Assembly (NCBI RefSeq): GCF_013407145.1
Contig: NZ_CP026993.1
Location: 764,590-828,589, forward strand
Direction: 5' to 3'
DNA length: 64,000 nucleotides
Origin: Nitrosopumilus cobalaminigenes
Lineage (GTDB): Archaea; Thermoproteota; Nitrososphaeria; Nitrososphaerales; Nitrosopumilaceae
In this document: positions 9,275-17,394 of the stretch, in pieces
Layout of the letters: every line of letters starts with the position of its first letter
How positions within the stretch are numbered: position 1 is the stretch's first letter
Made by a program: the position numbers and the translations under genes
The notes under the pieces: generated by a model
Told to the model about the DNA's origin: nothing
The model's database searches: none
What the model saw: the letters and a program-made list of their open reading frames with translations, nothing else

Positions 9275-9820
9275 TTGCAATCTGCAGAATCTACTGATAA
9301 TGCCGCAGCTCCAGAACAACAAGCAGCTCCAGAACAACAAGCAGCTCCAGAACAAGTCTCAGTGGATCCTAATGATGTCAATGCAAAAACTTTGACTCAG
9401 CTAAACACTCTGATGGAAGAATCTTTACAAATTTATGAACTTGAAGATCAAAAAACAAACGTAATTGATGATTTACATAATGCGTTACAAGTAATCACCC
9501 AATTTTTGTCATTTTCCACCGATGTCAACCCTGTAATTTTCAACCTTCCTCAAGATGCAACTGTTACAATGTTGCCAAATTTGAAATTAGTAATTAAATT
9601 AGTAAATGGTAAAACAGAGACAAAAAAATTCACGGATTATCCTCCTGAGGTTATCACCGCAATTGTAGAATATGTTACTCCTCAATTATTAGAGTTGATT
9701 CAGAAACAAAAATCATACTTGACTGAGAAAATTACTTTCTTACGAACTGCTACTAAACAACTTAGTACATTGTCTCAACTCAAAGAAAATTTGCCATCTA
9801 TTGTCCCTATGGATGAATAA
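9275..9820 (+). CDS. Unknown protein with N-terminal Ala-Pro-Glu-Gln repeats
   Basis: A 181-residue protein with no recognised domain. The only start in the open frame is TTG at 9275 (a stop lies at 9266). Residues ~12-28 consist of three near-perfect APEQQA repeats encoded by a 15-bp DNA repeat; the rest is helical and hydrophilic, ending with likely coiled-coil segments. It is followed two bases later by another TTG-started gene of similar character, so they are probably co-translated and may interact. No signal peptide. Confidence 0.65.
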   Translation: MQSAESTDNAAAPEQQAAPEQQAAPEQVSVDPNDVNAKTLTQLNTLMEESLQIYELEDQKTNVIDDLHNALQVITQFLSFSTDVNPVIFNLPQDATVTMLPNLKLVIKLVNGKTETKKFTDYPPEVITAIVEYVTPQLLELIQKQKSYLTEKITFLRTATKQLSTLSQLKENLPSIVPMDE

Positions 9821-9822
9821 TC

Positions 9823-10524
9823 TTGAAAAGCCTAATAGAGCGATTTAACTCAGTTAATTCACTCAAAGTTAATTTAGAAAAAGAAATTGAAGATACTGAA
9901 TTCCAAATTCAAGAATATTCTAATTTACTGGGTGAAAAAATAAGAATCAATGAAGAAATGTCTTCTGATGATCCTGATTTTCTTGCGTTAAAAGCAAAAT
10001 TTGATGGAGATGTGCCTGGTAAGAAATCTGATGATAAGAAAGCTGATGATAAGAAAGCTGATGATAAGAAAGCTGATGATAAGAAAGCTGATGATAAGAA
10101 AGCTGATGATAAGAAAGCTGATGATAAGAAAGCTGATGATAAGAAAGCTGATGATAAGAAAGCTAAAGCAAAATTTGAAAAAAAGAAGAAAGGAAAGAAA
10201 GGTGTTAGCGATAAATGGTATAATCTAAATGAAATCCTAATTTATAATGGAATTGGTTTGAAAGGTGAAATGGAATTGTACTTTAAAGCCGTAGATGAAT
10301 TAAAATCTAAACTTGAAAATCTTCAAAGAACACTATCGACACTAACTACAGTAATGGAAAAAGGGCTAAAGGAAGATATGGGATGTGTGGCTTTTAGAGG
10401 ATCCGATGGGACCTTGGAAATCTCTTTCTTAAAATCAACAGGTGTTAGAGAAAATTTTACATTAAAATCGATCTATTCTGGAAAGGCAATTTCAGTACAA
10501 AATATGATAAAAATAGGTGCATAG
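9823..10524 (+). CDS. Unknown coiled-coil protein with a KADDK repeat linker
   Basis: A 233-residue protein starting at TTG 9823. Residues 1-65 form a probable coiled coil; residues ~70-115 are nine tandem DDKKA units encoded by a perfect 15-bp repeat, followed by a Lys-rich stretch; the C-terminal ~100 residues look globular with helical segments. The alternating acidic and basic repeat would form a highly charged, helical or disordered spacer. It directly follows the preceding unknown gene and lies downstream of the pilin-like genes; function unknown. Confidence 0.65.
   Translation: MKSLIERFNSVNSLKVNLEKEIEDTEFQIQEYSNLLGEKIRINEEMSSDDPDFLALKAKFDGDVPGKKSDDKKADDKKADDKKADDKKADDKKADDKKADDKKADDKKADDKKAKAKFEKKKKGKKGVSDKWYNLNEILIYNGIGLKGEMELYFKAVDELKSKLENLQRTLSTLTTVMEKGLKEDMGCVAFRGSDGTLEISFLKSTGVRENFTLKSIYSGKAISVQNMIKIGA
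10030..10164 (+). repeat. Nine perfect copies of a 15-bp tandem repeat
   Basis: The unit gatgataagaaagct is repeated nine times without a mismatch and encodes DDKKA. A perfect array of in-frame units suggests recent expansion by slippage and probable length variation between strains. Confidence 0.95.
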
Positions 10525-10653
10525 CATAAAATCATGCCTAATTCTTCATCTATGAAATGTCAAAATATTGACAAAAACGATCAACTCGATCTAACAAATT
10601 TAGCTATACATCAATTTAGCCTAGTCCATTCTAACGGAGGATCCTGAAAAAAC

Positions 10654-11505
10654 ATGGCAAAAGAAACAACTCAATCATCAGTATTTGACTCAACACCCGA
10701 CTCACAAATGTACGAGTACAAGCTTTCTGTTGAAAAAGTACAATCAGAATTATTACAATATGGATTAACATCAAACCAGAGTAAGGTATTCATTTATCTT
10801 GGAAAGTATGGTTCAAAAACTGCTCCTGAAGTATGCAAAGCACTCAAACTCCCTAGAACTGAAACATATCATTTGTTATCTGCATTACAAAATAAAGGCG
10901 TTGTATCTGCAACATTCCAACATCCAATCCAATTTACAGCATTACCATTAGATAAGGCAATTTGGATTTTAGTCAATTCAGAAAAAGAACGAGTAAAATC
11001 ATTAGAACAAATGGAAAAAGGATTATCTGAATTATGGGAAAACATTCCTGCTTTTGATTCAATGCATGAAGAGGTTGAAGAAAAATTCCAAATGCTTCAA
11101 GGCTCAAACCAAATTCATTCAAAAATCACTGAAATGACTGATAGTTACAATGATGAATTTTTAATTCTTGGTTCAGAAAAAGATTATCTCAAACTATATC
11201 ACGGTGATTTCTTAGAATCATTTGTAAAATCTAAACAACAATTCAGATTACTAAGTGCATGTTCTGATAAAACATCATACATCTTTGATGATTTGGAAAG
11301 AAAGAATATCAAAAAGTTAAGCAAAGACATTGAAAATCATCTGTGCTTTATTCTCAAAGATAATGGTGAAATGTTGTTCTTTACAAAGAATGCAAATTCT
11401 ACTGAAGAATTATTCGCTATGTGGACAAATTCAAAATCCATGGTGTATTCAATGAAATTACTATTTGAATCTCTATGGACTAGTTCCAAGAATATTCATT
11501 TGTAA
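10654..11505 (+). CDS. TrmB-family transcriptional regulator
   Basis: A 283-residue protein. Residues ~30-95 form a TrmB-type winged helix-turn-helix (YGLTSNQSKVFIYLGKYG, then APEVCKALKLPRTETYHLLS). The C-terminal part lacks an obvious sugar-binding signature and resembles the regulatory domain of shorter TrmB-like proteins. GGAGG at 10636-10640 precedes the ATG by 13 bases. It stands between the charged-protein pair and the RecA-like ATPase and could control the pilin-like locus upstream or the ATPase downstream; that is inference. Confidence 0.85.
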   Translation: MAKETTQSSVFDSTPDSQMYEYKLSVEKVQSELLQYGLTSNQSKVFIYLGKYGSKTAPEVCKALKLPRTETYHLLSALQNKGVVSATFQHPIQFTALPLDKAIWILVNSEKERVKSLEQMEKGLSELWENIPAFDSMHEEVEEKFQMLQGSNQIHSKITEMTDSYNDEFLILGSEKDYLKLYHGDFLESFVKSKQQFRLLSACSDKTSYIFDDLERKNIKKLSKDIENHLCFILKDNGEMLFFTKNANSTEELFAMWTNSKSMVYSMKLLFESLWTSSKNIHL

Positions 11506-11550
11506 TAATTTCATACAAGAATATTTGTTAGAATCAAACTCGTCTCCGTC

Positions 11551-11560
11551 TTTATATACA
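11551..11560 (+). promoter_or_regulatory. TATA box of the RecA/KaiC-like ATPase gene
   Basis: TTTATATACA lies 27-36 bases before the ATG at 11587, the right place for an archaeal TATA element giving a leaderless or near-leaderless transcript. Confidence 0.65.
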
Positions 11561-11586
11561 AAATTTACCCTAGTTTTTCTATAGAA

Positions 11587-12324
11587 ATGGATTCTACATA
11601 TTCTAAAGTGAAAACGGGAATACCTGGATTAGACTCTGTAATTTCTGGAGGACTAAAACCTGGAAGATCTGTGACTGTTTCAGGTCCTCCTGGAAGTGGG
11701 AAGACTACTTTGGGATTACAATATCTTCATTCTGGTGCTAAAGACTTTGATGAACCTGGTATCTATGTTACAATGTCTCAAAATATTGAAGAAGTAAAAA
11801 ATGATTGTAAATCATATGGTTGGGATTTTGATGATTTAATCTCACAAGATAAAATTTTGATGATTGATGCTAGACCATTTAAAATTCAAGATGAATTGAT
11901 TGGGAAAGATGATTCATTATACCGAGGAGAACAATTACCTTTTGAGCATTTGACTAAATTATTACTTAGTAGCATTAAACGCATTGAAGCAAAACGTGTT
12001 GTAATTGATTCAGTTACGATATTGGCTATGCAGTATTCGGACAAGTTTTACATGAGACAGGGATTGCAAGGAATGGTTCAGGCTCTAGAAAATTTTGGAG
12101 TAACAAGTATTGTTCTGTCAGAGTATTCTGAAAATGATAAAATTCCATTAGAGTGGTTTGTCACTTCAGGCATTATTCAACTTCGCCATACTAGAATAGA
12201 AGATACTATGGAGAGAACTATTCAAGTTACTAAAATGCGTGGAATAAAACACAGTGAACAAATTCACCCAATTGATCTAAATTCAGATGGGTTACAGTTG
12301 CTCCATCCTAGATTGATGCCGTGA
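11587..12324 (+). CDS. RecA/KaiC-superfamily ATPase (RAD55-like)
   Basis: A 245-residue single-domain P-loop ATPase: TGIPGLDSVISGGL start typical of KaiC-like proteins, Walker A GPPGSGKT at residues 33-40, Walker B RVVIDS near residue 140. There is no second KaiC domain and no DNA-binding extension. Archaeal relatives act in signal transduction or, as ArlH/FlaH, in archaellum assembly. The pilin-like locus upstream makes a regulatory or assembly role attractive, but the protein lacks features that would identify it as ArlH. It has its own TATA box and is convergent with the next gene. Confidence 0.85.
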   Translation: MDSTYSKVKTGIPGLDSVISGGLKPGRSVTVSGPPGSGKTTLGLQYLHSGAKDFDEPGIYVTMSQNIEEVKNDCKSYGWDFDDLISQDKILMIDARPFKIQDELIGKDDSLYRGEQLPFEHLTKLLLSSIKRIEAKRVVIDSVTILAMQYSDKFYMRQGLQGMVQALENFGVTSIVLSEYSENDKIPLEWFVTSGIIQLRHTRIEDTMERTIQVTKMRGIKHSEQIHPIDLNSDGLQLLHPRLMP

Positions 12325-13548
12325 TTATTTCTTTCTTCTAATTTGTTGTGCAACCATTGGTAAAAATGCACCAACATCAGATACAATTCCTAATGCTTGC
12401 CATGTGCCTCTATCCATGAGTTTGGTGACCGTTGGTTGACTAATGTCTACTACGATAACTTTGACATTGGCAGGTAACATGTTCCCAGTAGCTATAGAAT
12501 GAAGCATTGTAGAAATCATAATCACCATGCTGGCATCTTTTAGTACTTTTTTGTACTCTCTTTGGGCTTGAGCAACATCTGTAATTACATCTGGTAATGG
12601 TCCGTCATCTCTGATTGAACCTGCCAAAACAAATGGAACTTTGTTCTTTACACATTCATACATTATTCCTTTAGTTAGTTTCTTTGATTTTACCATATTG
12701 GCAATTGAACCTGCTTTGAATACTGCATTGATTGTATCCATGTGGTTTCTATGACCATGATATGCTAGTGTTGCATCATGAACATTCATTCCAAGTGAAG
12801 TACCTAGCGTAGCATACTCTATATCATGAACTGCTAATGCATTTCCTGCTAAAACCCCGTCGATATATCCTGATCTAATTAACTCTGATACTGAATCATC
12901 CGCCCCCGTATGTACAATTGCAGGCCCTCCGACAATGACAATTTTCCCGCCATTCTTTTTAGTATTGTAAATATCATCTGCAACTTTTTTAGCAATGTGT
13001 TGAGTTGGTCTCTCACTAGAGCTTGAACTTCCCATGAATTCAAAGACATTAACTCCTTCTCTTGGACGTTCAGGGGGTGTGATTTTGATACCTTTTTCTC
13101 CTACAATAATTTGATCATTTTTTTTCACATCCCTTACTGGAACACAAAATGCTCTATTTCCTTTAACAACTATACATTTGTCCATCATCATATTTTCTAC
13201 TGGAATCCATTTTCCTTTATGAAATACATTGGTGTGATTGTTAGTTGTGCTGTAAAAATTATCTGGCATTACATAATTTTTTGGTGCTTTTTTTAGTGTA
13301 ATTTGTTGTTGAATTTTTGATACTGCTCCTAATCGATAAACTGTTTCTAAAATCTCATCAAGATGCTTTTGATTTTTACCTGTAATTAATAATCTGGCAA
13401 AAGATTCGTCTCCTTTCTTTTTACCAATATTAATTTCATCAACTTCGAATTCTCCATGCAAATCCATGATTTTATCAAAGATCTTAGTCAAAATTGAAGA
13501 GTCAATTAGATGTCCTCCTACCTCAATTTCTTGAGAAAATTTGCTCAT
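12325..13548 (-). CDS. Archaeal-type ornithine cyclodeaminase family protein (TIGR00300-like)
   Basis: A 407-residue protein in the LOR/SDH-related family annotated in archaea as NAD-dependent ornithine cyclodeaminase, which converts ornithine to proline plus ammonia. The conserved N-terminal domain (GHLIDSSILTKIFDKIMD) and the central nucleotide-binding region (VIVGGPAIVHTG) are present, as is a later SMVIMISTMLHSIATGN segment. Related domains are fused to arginine dihydrolase in cyanobacterial AgrE/ArgZ. ATG 13548 is preferred over an upstream TTG at 13560. Function is from family knowledge. Confidence 0.8.
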   Translation of the reverse strand: MSKFSQEIEVGGHLIDSSILTKIFDKIMDLHGEFEVDEINIGKKKGDESFARLLITGKNQKHLDEILETVYRLGAVSKIQQQITLKKAPKNYVMPDNFYSTTNNHTNVFHKGKWIPVENMMMDKCIVVKGNRAFCVPVRDVKKNDQIIVGEKGIKITPPERPREGVNVFEFMGSSSSSERPTQHIAKKVADDIYNTKKNGGKIVIVGGPAIVHTGADDSVSELIRSGYIDGVLAGNALAVHDIEYATLGTSLGMNVHDATLAYHGHRNHMDTINAVFKAGSIANMVKSKKLTKGIMYECVKNKVPFVLAGSIRDDGPLPDVITDVAQAQREYKKVLKDASMVIMISTMLHSIATGNMLPANVKVIVVDISQPTVTKLMDRGTWQALGIVSDVGAFLPMVAQQIRRKK

Positions 13549-13599
13549 TTTATTTATCAATATTATATCATAACTAAAGCTTACGTTTTTTTCTTGATA

Positions 13600-13947
13600 C
13601 TAAACAGGTAAGATTACTTTACCTTCGAATTTTGGAATATTGTCCTTTTCAAAGGATTTTTCTAATATCTCTTTTTGTTGTTTAGTGACTCCTTGTACAA
13701 TGGTTTTTGAGGAGCCTGTTTTGTCAACTAGTGCCAGAATATATCCACTATTATCTGTCAATACAAAGCCTGCTGATTCATCCACAAAAGCATACAAGTT
13801 TTCCTCTCCTACTGGCGCCCAATTACTAGATGAATTACTTGCAAGGGCTAATGCCGGCATTGCCTTTCCATTAGTTAGGGTGTTAAGATATTCTCTTGCT
13901 TCTGCAACTCTTTTTTGTCCTAATTTTAGAGCCTGAAAATATTGCAT
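13600..13947 (-). CDS. Unknown conserved small protein
   Basis: A 115-residue soluble protein, no recognised domain. An N-terminal helix is followed by a region reminiscent of a small PAS/roadblock-like alpha-beta fold (LYAFVDESAGFVLTDNSGYILALVD), but this is impression only. It is divergent from the 99-residue gene at 14023, with overlapping, mirror-image promoters between them. Confidence 0.65.
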   Translation of the reverse strand: MQYFQALKLGQKRVAEAREYLNTLTNGKAMPALALASNSSSNWAPVGEENLYAFVDESAGFVLTDNSGYILALVDKTGSSKTIVQGVTKQQKEILEKSFEKDNIPKFEGKVILPV

Positions 13948-13968
13948 ATTTCACATGAAATACAATTG

Positions 13969-14001
13969 CTATAACAATTTTTGCTCTAAAGATTGTTATA
14001 G
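13969..14001. promoter_or_regulatory. Mirror-image divergent TATA elements
   Basis: A perfect 10-bp inverted repeat, CTATAACAAT (13969-13978) and ATTGTTATAG (13992-14001), with a 13-bp spacer. Each arm sits about 22-31 bases from the start codon of one divergent gene (13947 minus, 14023 plus), so the arms likely serve as the two TATA boxes. Confidence 0.55.
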
Positions 14002-14022
14002 AATATTATAGTTAGCAAAAAT

Positions 14023-14322
14023 ATGCCTTTGACTAATTCTGTCATAATAAAACTAAATGAAATTACTACCATGGTTGAGGATAAATCAAAACTTTCAGAA
14101 ACTGAAATTGACGAAATTAAATTAATCTTCAAAAGTTTAGTAGAACAAAATGAGCGATATGACCTAAATGAGATAGAGTTTTGGTTTGAAAATGAGGGTC
14201 ATTGGACAACAAAAGAACCTAGAGTACGAATTGTTAATTTAGCAAATTATGTTCAAGACAAATACATGCAAACTGCACATCTGAGAATAATCTCTGATGA
14301 TGATTGCGGTTGTGGAAATTAA
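14023..14322 (+). CDS. Unknown small protein with C-terminal Cys motif
   Basis: A 99-residue acidic protein, largely helical, with no family I recognise. It ends in DDDCGCGN, a CxC tail that could bind metal or form a disulfide. A TATA-like element at 13992-14001 supports the ATG at 14023. The 3' end overlaps the end of the convergent 74-residue gene by four bases. Confidence 0.6.
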   Translation: MPLTNSVIIKLNEITTMVEDKSKLSETEIDEIKLIFKSLVEQNERYDLNEIEFWFENEGHWTTKEPRVRIVNLANYVQDKYMQTAHLRIISDDDCGCGN

Positions 14323-14543
14323 ATTTCTAATTGTTCTAGTAATCTACCAACAATCTTTGCATTTTCTGTTCTTTCCTTTTGAATCTCAGTGATGCGGTTT
14401 TCATTTTTTGCACCATTTGATAAAATTTGAAAATACTCTTCATCCAAGTCATTATTTTCTTGTAATCTTTTGATAACCTCAAACAAGATTCCAATTACTT
14501 GTTTTTGAGCCTCAATTAATTGGTCTTTTTCATTCTCATCCAT
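14319..14543 (-). CDS. Unknown small coiled-coil protein
   Basis: A 74-residue, strongly charged, all-helical protein (QKQVIGILFEVIKRLQENND). It lies two bases downstream of the HD-domain gene on the same strand, so the two are probably one transcript. No function can be assigned. Confidence 0.55.
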   Translation of the reverse strand: MDENEKDQLIEAQKQVIGILFEVIKRLQENNDLDEEYFQILSNGAKNENRITEIQKERTENAKIVGRLLEQLEI

Positions 14544-14545
14544 GT

Positions 14546-15076
14546 CTATTTTTCATCTATGATGTTTCTAAATAATTCTTTTAATTTTGGATGGATAATT
14601 TCCTTTTTTGCTGATTCAAAAAAAGTACTCAGTTTTTCTTTAGAATGGCCTTCATTTTGATATATTTTGGCTTGAAAGGCCATCTCTAATCTGTCAAGTT
14701 GATGAACAATTTTTGCTTCTGATGATTCCTTTTTCTGATAATCATTCCATAGTGTCTCATACTCTGTTTTTACGTTATCTGGTAATGTCTTGATGATTTT
14801 AGAAAATGCATTATTTTCCAGTTTATTTTTCTCTTCTATGGGAATTTCTCCAGGGATAAAATCTCCAATTTCTGATTCTGCCAAATCATGAAGTAATATC
14901 ATTTTGAGAATTTTTTCACTATTGTAATTTTCAGTATCTGAAATAATCATACCCATCATGGCCATAGAATACGAATGATCAGCAACTGATTCAGGATTTT
15001 CTATGGATAGTTTATCTATCCATCCCTGCCTTTGAATTTTTTTTAAATTTGCAGCTGCATTGAAAAATTCCTTCAC
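14546..15076 (-). CDS. HD-domain phosphohydrolase (YfbR/HDDC2-like)
   Basis: A 176-residue protein with the HD metal-binding signature: SVADHSYSMA supplies the first His, ILLHDLAESEIGD the His-Asp pair, and HQLDRLEMAFQA the last Asp. This size and motif set match the YfbR/HDDC2 group, which removes phosphate from deoxynucleoside 5'-monophosphates, although specificity cannot be read from sequence. Start at ATG 15076; divergent from the cobalamin adenosyltransferase gene. Confidence 0.82.
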   Translation of the reverse strand: MKEFFNAAANLKKIQRQGWIDKLSIENPESVADHSYSMAMMGMIISDTENYNSEKILKMILLHDLAESEIGDFIPGEIPIEEKNKLENNAFSKIIKTLPDNVKTEYETLWNDYQKKESSEAKIVHQLDRLEMAFQAKIYQNEGHSKEKLSTFFESAKKEIIHPKLKELFRNIIDEK

Positions 15077-15128
15077 AATATTATGCCATTACGAATCACA
15101 TATTACTTATTTCAAAAGTAGTAGATTA

Positions 15129-15665
15129 TTGAAAATATATACAAAAACTGGTGATGATGGCAGTACAGGATTACAAGGAAATTATAGGATTGACAAATCC
15201 CACCCTCGAATCATCTCGTATGGAACTGTAGATGAGGCAAATGCTACACTTGGAATTGTTTTAACACATTCTTTGGATGAAGATGTTAAATCACTATTAA
15301 CGCAAATTCAAAATGATTTGTTTCTAGTAGGTGCAGACCTCTCAAATCCCAATCTTAATGATACTAAAAATAGGGTGTCATTAGAAATGATTGAAAATTT
15401 AGAGACTCATATTGATAAATTTGAAACTGAATTGCCCCCCTTAACTAACTTTATTTTACCGGGAGGTGATGAATCTGCTGCTCAACTGCATTATGTTCGA
15501 ACTGTCGTTAGAAGAGCAGAATCTCAAACTGTACTATTAAGTGAAAAAGATGAAATCAATTCAAATTGTATTAAATATCTGAATCGACTATCTGACTTGT
15601 TTTTTGTTATGGGACGTTTGATCAATAAACGAAAAAATATACCGGATGTTCCTTGGAAAATTTAA
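15129..15665 (+). CDS. Cob(I)alamin adenosyltransferase, PduO type
   Basis: Transfers the adenosyl group of ATP to cob(I)alamin, making adenosylcobalamin. The PduO signatures are present: N-terminal YTKTGDDGSTGL, GTVDEANATLG, and the C-terminal LPGGDESAAQLHYVRTVVRR segment. About 178 residues from TTG 15129, the usual family length; the open frame extends to 15060 but that would overlap the divergent HD gene and add an atypical leader. Ammonia-oxidising archaea need adenosylcobalamin for methylmalonyl-CoA mutase in the 3-hydroxypropionate/4-hydroxybutyrate cycle. Confidence 0.88.
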   Translation: MKIYTKTGDDGSTGLQGNYRIDKSHPRIISYGTVDEANATLGIVLTHSLDEDVKSLLTQIQNDLFLVGADLSNPNLNDTKNRVSLEMIENLETHIDKFETELPPLTNFILPGGDESAAQLHYVRTVVRRAESQTVLLSEKDEINSNCIKYLNRLSDLFFVMGRLINKRKNIPDVPWKI

Positions 15666-15710
15666 CAGACTGACCTTAAAGATACATGAATTCTCTATTG
15701 GTGAATCTAT

Positions 15711-16085
15711 ATGATTAATTGGTTTATGGTTATTGCGATTGTTTTAATTCTACTTTTTGTAATAGTTGGCATATCCATTGCTTTGCCTCCATTGCTCAAA
15801 TATGCTGATGATGAAGCTAGACAAGCAGCATACAACAATGTACCTGAAAAATATAGAATGATGTGCAATACACCCTCAGAACTTGAGATAATATTTGATA
15901 GAATGGATACAATATCATCAGATAATTTGGATACTCAGGCAAAAGGAATCTATCAATCAATTCTTTGGGGTAATGATATTGAAAGCTGTGATGTACTGTA
16001 TTTGTATAATCAGTTAGATGACAATCAGAAAGAAAAACTTCTCTGGTTAGAGATATCTTGTACTGTAAGTCATTGTATTCCATAG
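15711..16085 (+). CDS. Unknown membrane-anchored protein
   Basis: A 124-residue protein with one N-terminal transmembrane helix (WFMVIAIVLILLFVIVGISI) and a ~95-residue soluble domain containing four Cys residues (MMCNTP, IESCD, SCTVSHC). Likely faces the outside with possible disulfides. No recognised family; short distance to the tRNA gene downstream. Confidence 0.6.
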   Translation: MINWFMVIAIVLILLFVIVGISIALPPLLKYADDEARQAAYNNVPEKYRMMCNTPSELEIIFDRMDTISSDNLDTQAKGIYQSILWGNDIESCDVLYLYNQLDDNQKEKLLWLEISCTVSHCIP

Positions 16086-16145
16086 ATTTCAAAGATCGCG
16101 ATCCCAACTTTAGAAAAAAGTAATCATATGCCATAAAATGACAAA

Positions 16146-16153
16146 CTTTAATT
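16146..16153 (+). promoter_or_regulatory. TATA-like box A of tRNA-Phe
   Basis: CTTTAATT lies 28-35 bases upstream of the mature tRNA 5' end, where archaeal tRNA promoters carry their box A element. Confidence 0.5.
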
Positions 16154-16180
16154 CCTCAACACAATCCTTTTTTTCTAAGT

Positions 16181-16254
16181 GCCGTGGTAGCTCAGCCTGG
16201 GAGAGCACTCGGCTGAAGACCGGGCTGTCGCGCGTTCAAATCCCGCCCGCGGCA
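16181..16254 (+). tRNA. tRNA-Phe (GAA)
   Basis: A 74-nt cloverleaf folds cleanly: acceptor GCCGTGG with CCGCGGC (one G-U pair), D arm GCTC...GAGC, anticodon stem CTCGG/CCGGG with loop CTGAAGA (anticodon GAA), T loop TTCAAAT, discriminator A. No intron and no encoded CCA. The T stem has one C-C mismatch at its fourth pair. Confidence 0.96.
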
Positions 16255-16262
16255 CTGTTTTA

Positions 16263-16709
16263 CTAACATCCAAACTTCTTAGCCCAGGATTCTTCCTTGA
16301 ATTCACTGTCAAAACAATGAATTGTTTTAATCTCTCCGTGCCCTTTTTCTAAAATTTCCTCATTAAGTAAAACTCCTTGGCAGTACACTTTGGCTATTAC
16401 CCCGCCATAACTTCCTTCAATTTGCCCATCATCTTCATCAATTAATACCTCTGAATTAATTGGACATTTTTCTTCAACGAAAATCTTTGATTCTATACCT
16501 CCTAAATCATTTAATTCTGGAGTGGATGTGAGTGCTAATCTCACTCTGGTTTCTCCCACATCAATTGTATCTCCATCAACAACATTCGTGATTTTTCCCT
16601 TTAGACATAGGGCATTCCCTGTACAATCTAGAGCTGTTTGGGGTGTTAGTATTATGAACATTAATGGAATGCTGCACAATAAGACCACAATTGAAATTTT
16701 AGAAATCAT
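16263..16709 (-). CDS. Secreted staphylococcal-nuclease-like protein
   Basis: A 148-residue protein with an N-terminal signal or anchor segment (residues ~5-25) and an SNase-like OB fold: VVDGDTIDV (Asp45, Asp47), VRLAL with Arg57, STPE with Glu65, and a SYGGVIAKVY strand. The second catalytic arginine of SNase, usually in the YGR motif, is Gly103 here. Five or more Cys residues suggest disulfides outside the cell. Predicted extracytoplasmic nuclease or a derived nucleic-acid binder. Confidence 0.78.
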   Translation of the reverse strand: MISKISIVVLLCSIPLMFIILTPQTALDCTGNALCLKGKITNVVDGDTIDVGETRVRLALTSTPELNDLGGIESKIFVEEKCPINSEVLIDEDDGQIEGSYGGVIAKVYCQGVLLNEEILEKGHGEIKTIHCFDSEFKEESWAKKFGC

Positions 16710-16828
16710 ACATTTTACTACTTTGTATGGGATTTAAGATATTATGAACAAAATATGTCGTCATTTTTTAAAATTACAATAGAGTTAAGTAGATTTTTGA
16801 TGTAGCATATTTGGTTTTCATTTTATTC

Positions 16829-16856
16829 CCTTTTCTTAAACAAAATAAAGAAAAGG
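16829..16856 (-). terminator. Possible hairpin terminator
   Basis: CCTTTTCTT (16829-16837) and AAGAAAAGG (16848-16856) form a perfect 9-bp stem with a 10-nt loop, 34 bases after the stop of the minus-strand gene at 16890-17180. T-rich runs flank it on both sides, consistent with archaeal termination. Confidence 0.4.
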
Positions 16857-16889
16857 TGGAAAACCTTTTTTTCTCAAATTTTTCTAAAA

Positions 16890-17180
16890 TTATGCATCTA
16901 CAAGATTAAAGAAATTCTTTCCTGATGCTGATTTTTCAGAGATGCATTTGACGGGTCCTAATGGAATTTGTTTTACGTTAACATCTTCTCGTAATTTTTC
17001 ATTCTTGAATCTGTTAACTATTGCCACTCTAGTAGTATGAAATTTGTTGATGTGATTTCCATCCACTTCAAACATTTCTTTTGTTGTGATTTTCACTCCT
17101 TTTGTGACTGTTTCACCCTGTGTATAGTCAGAATCCTCTACAAATGTAATTGTAAATGATTGCTCCCCTATTTTTGCCAA
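16890..17180 (-). CDS. Unknown conserved protein; start uncertain
   Basis: A soluble protein of about 96 residues from TTG 17180, unrecognised; beta-rich (QSFTITFVEDSDYTQGETV). The frame stays open and protein-like upstream to 17225, where an ATA codon sits six bases after a textbook GGAGGTGA (17239-17232), while the TTG has no Shine-Dalgarno. Translation may therefore begin at the ATA, adding 15 residues (IATLADYQIIGDSAS). Possible hairpin terminator downstream. Confidence 0.65.
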   Translation of the reverse strand: MAKIGEQSFTITFVEDSDYTQGETVTKGVKITTKEMFEVDGNHINKFHTTRVAIVNRFKNEKLREDVNVKQIPLGPVKCISEKSASGKNFFNLVDA

Positions 17181-17394
17181 TGATGCACTATCTCCGATTA
17201 TTTGGTAATCTGCTAATGTTGCTATGTCCTTTCACCTCCAATAATGTGGATATAGATCATTAAATGATAAAGTCAATTATGCGTCAAAACTTGACTCAGG
17301 TGGCCTCTTTGATCGATGATGTGTTGAGAAATTGTTCTAAATTCCATTCTGCATAATCTTTAAAAACCACCCCACCTCTTGATTTTCGAGATTC

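Noticed and set aside
10001..10228. A 75-residue frame of MIRKL repeats
   Set aside because: It is a frame-shifted reading of the 15-bp repeat inside the coiled-coil protein.
16094..16103. GATCGCGATC palindrome upstream of tRNA-Phe
   Set aside because: Perfect but short and not at promoter distance; no repeated partner noticed.
16223..16246. C-C mismatch in the T stem of tRNA-Phe as evidence of a pseudogene
   Set aside because: All other pairs, loops and the promoter are intact, so the gene is kept as functional.
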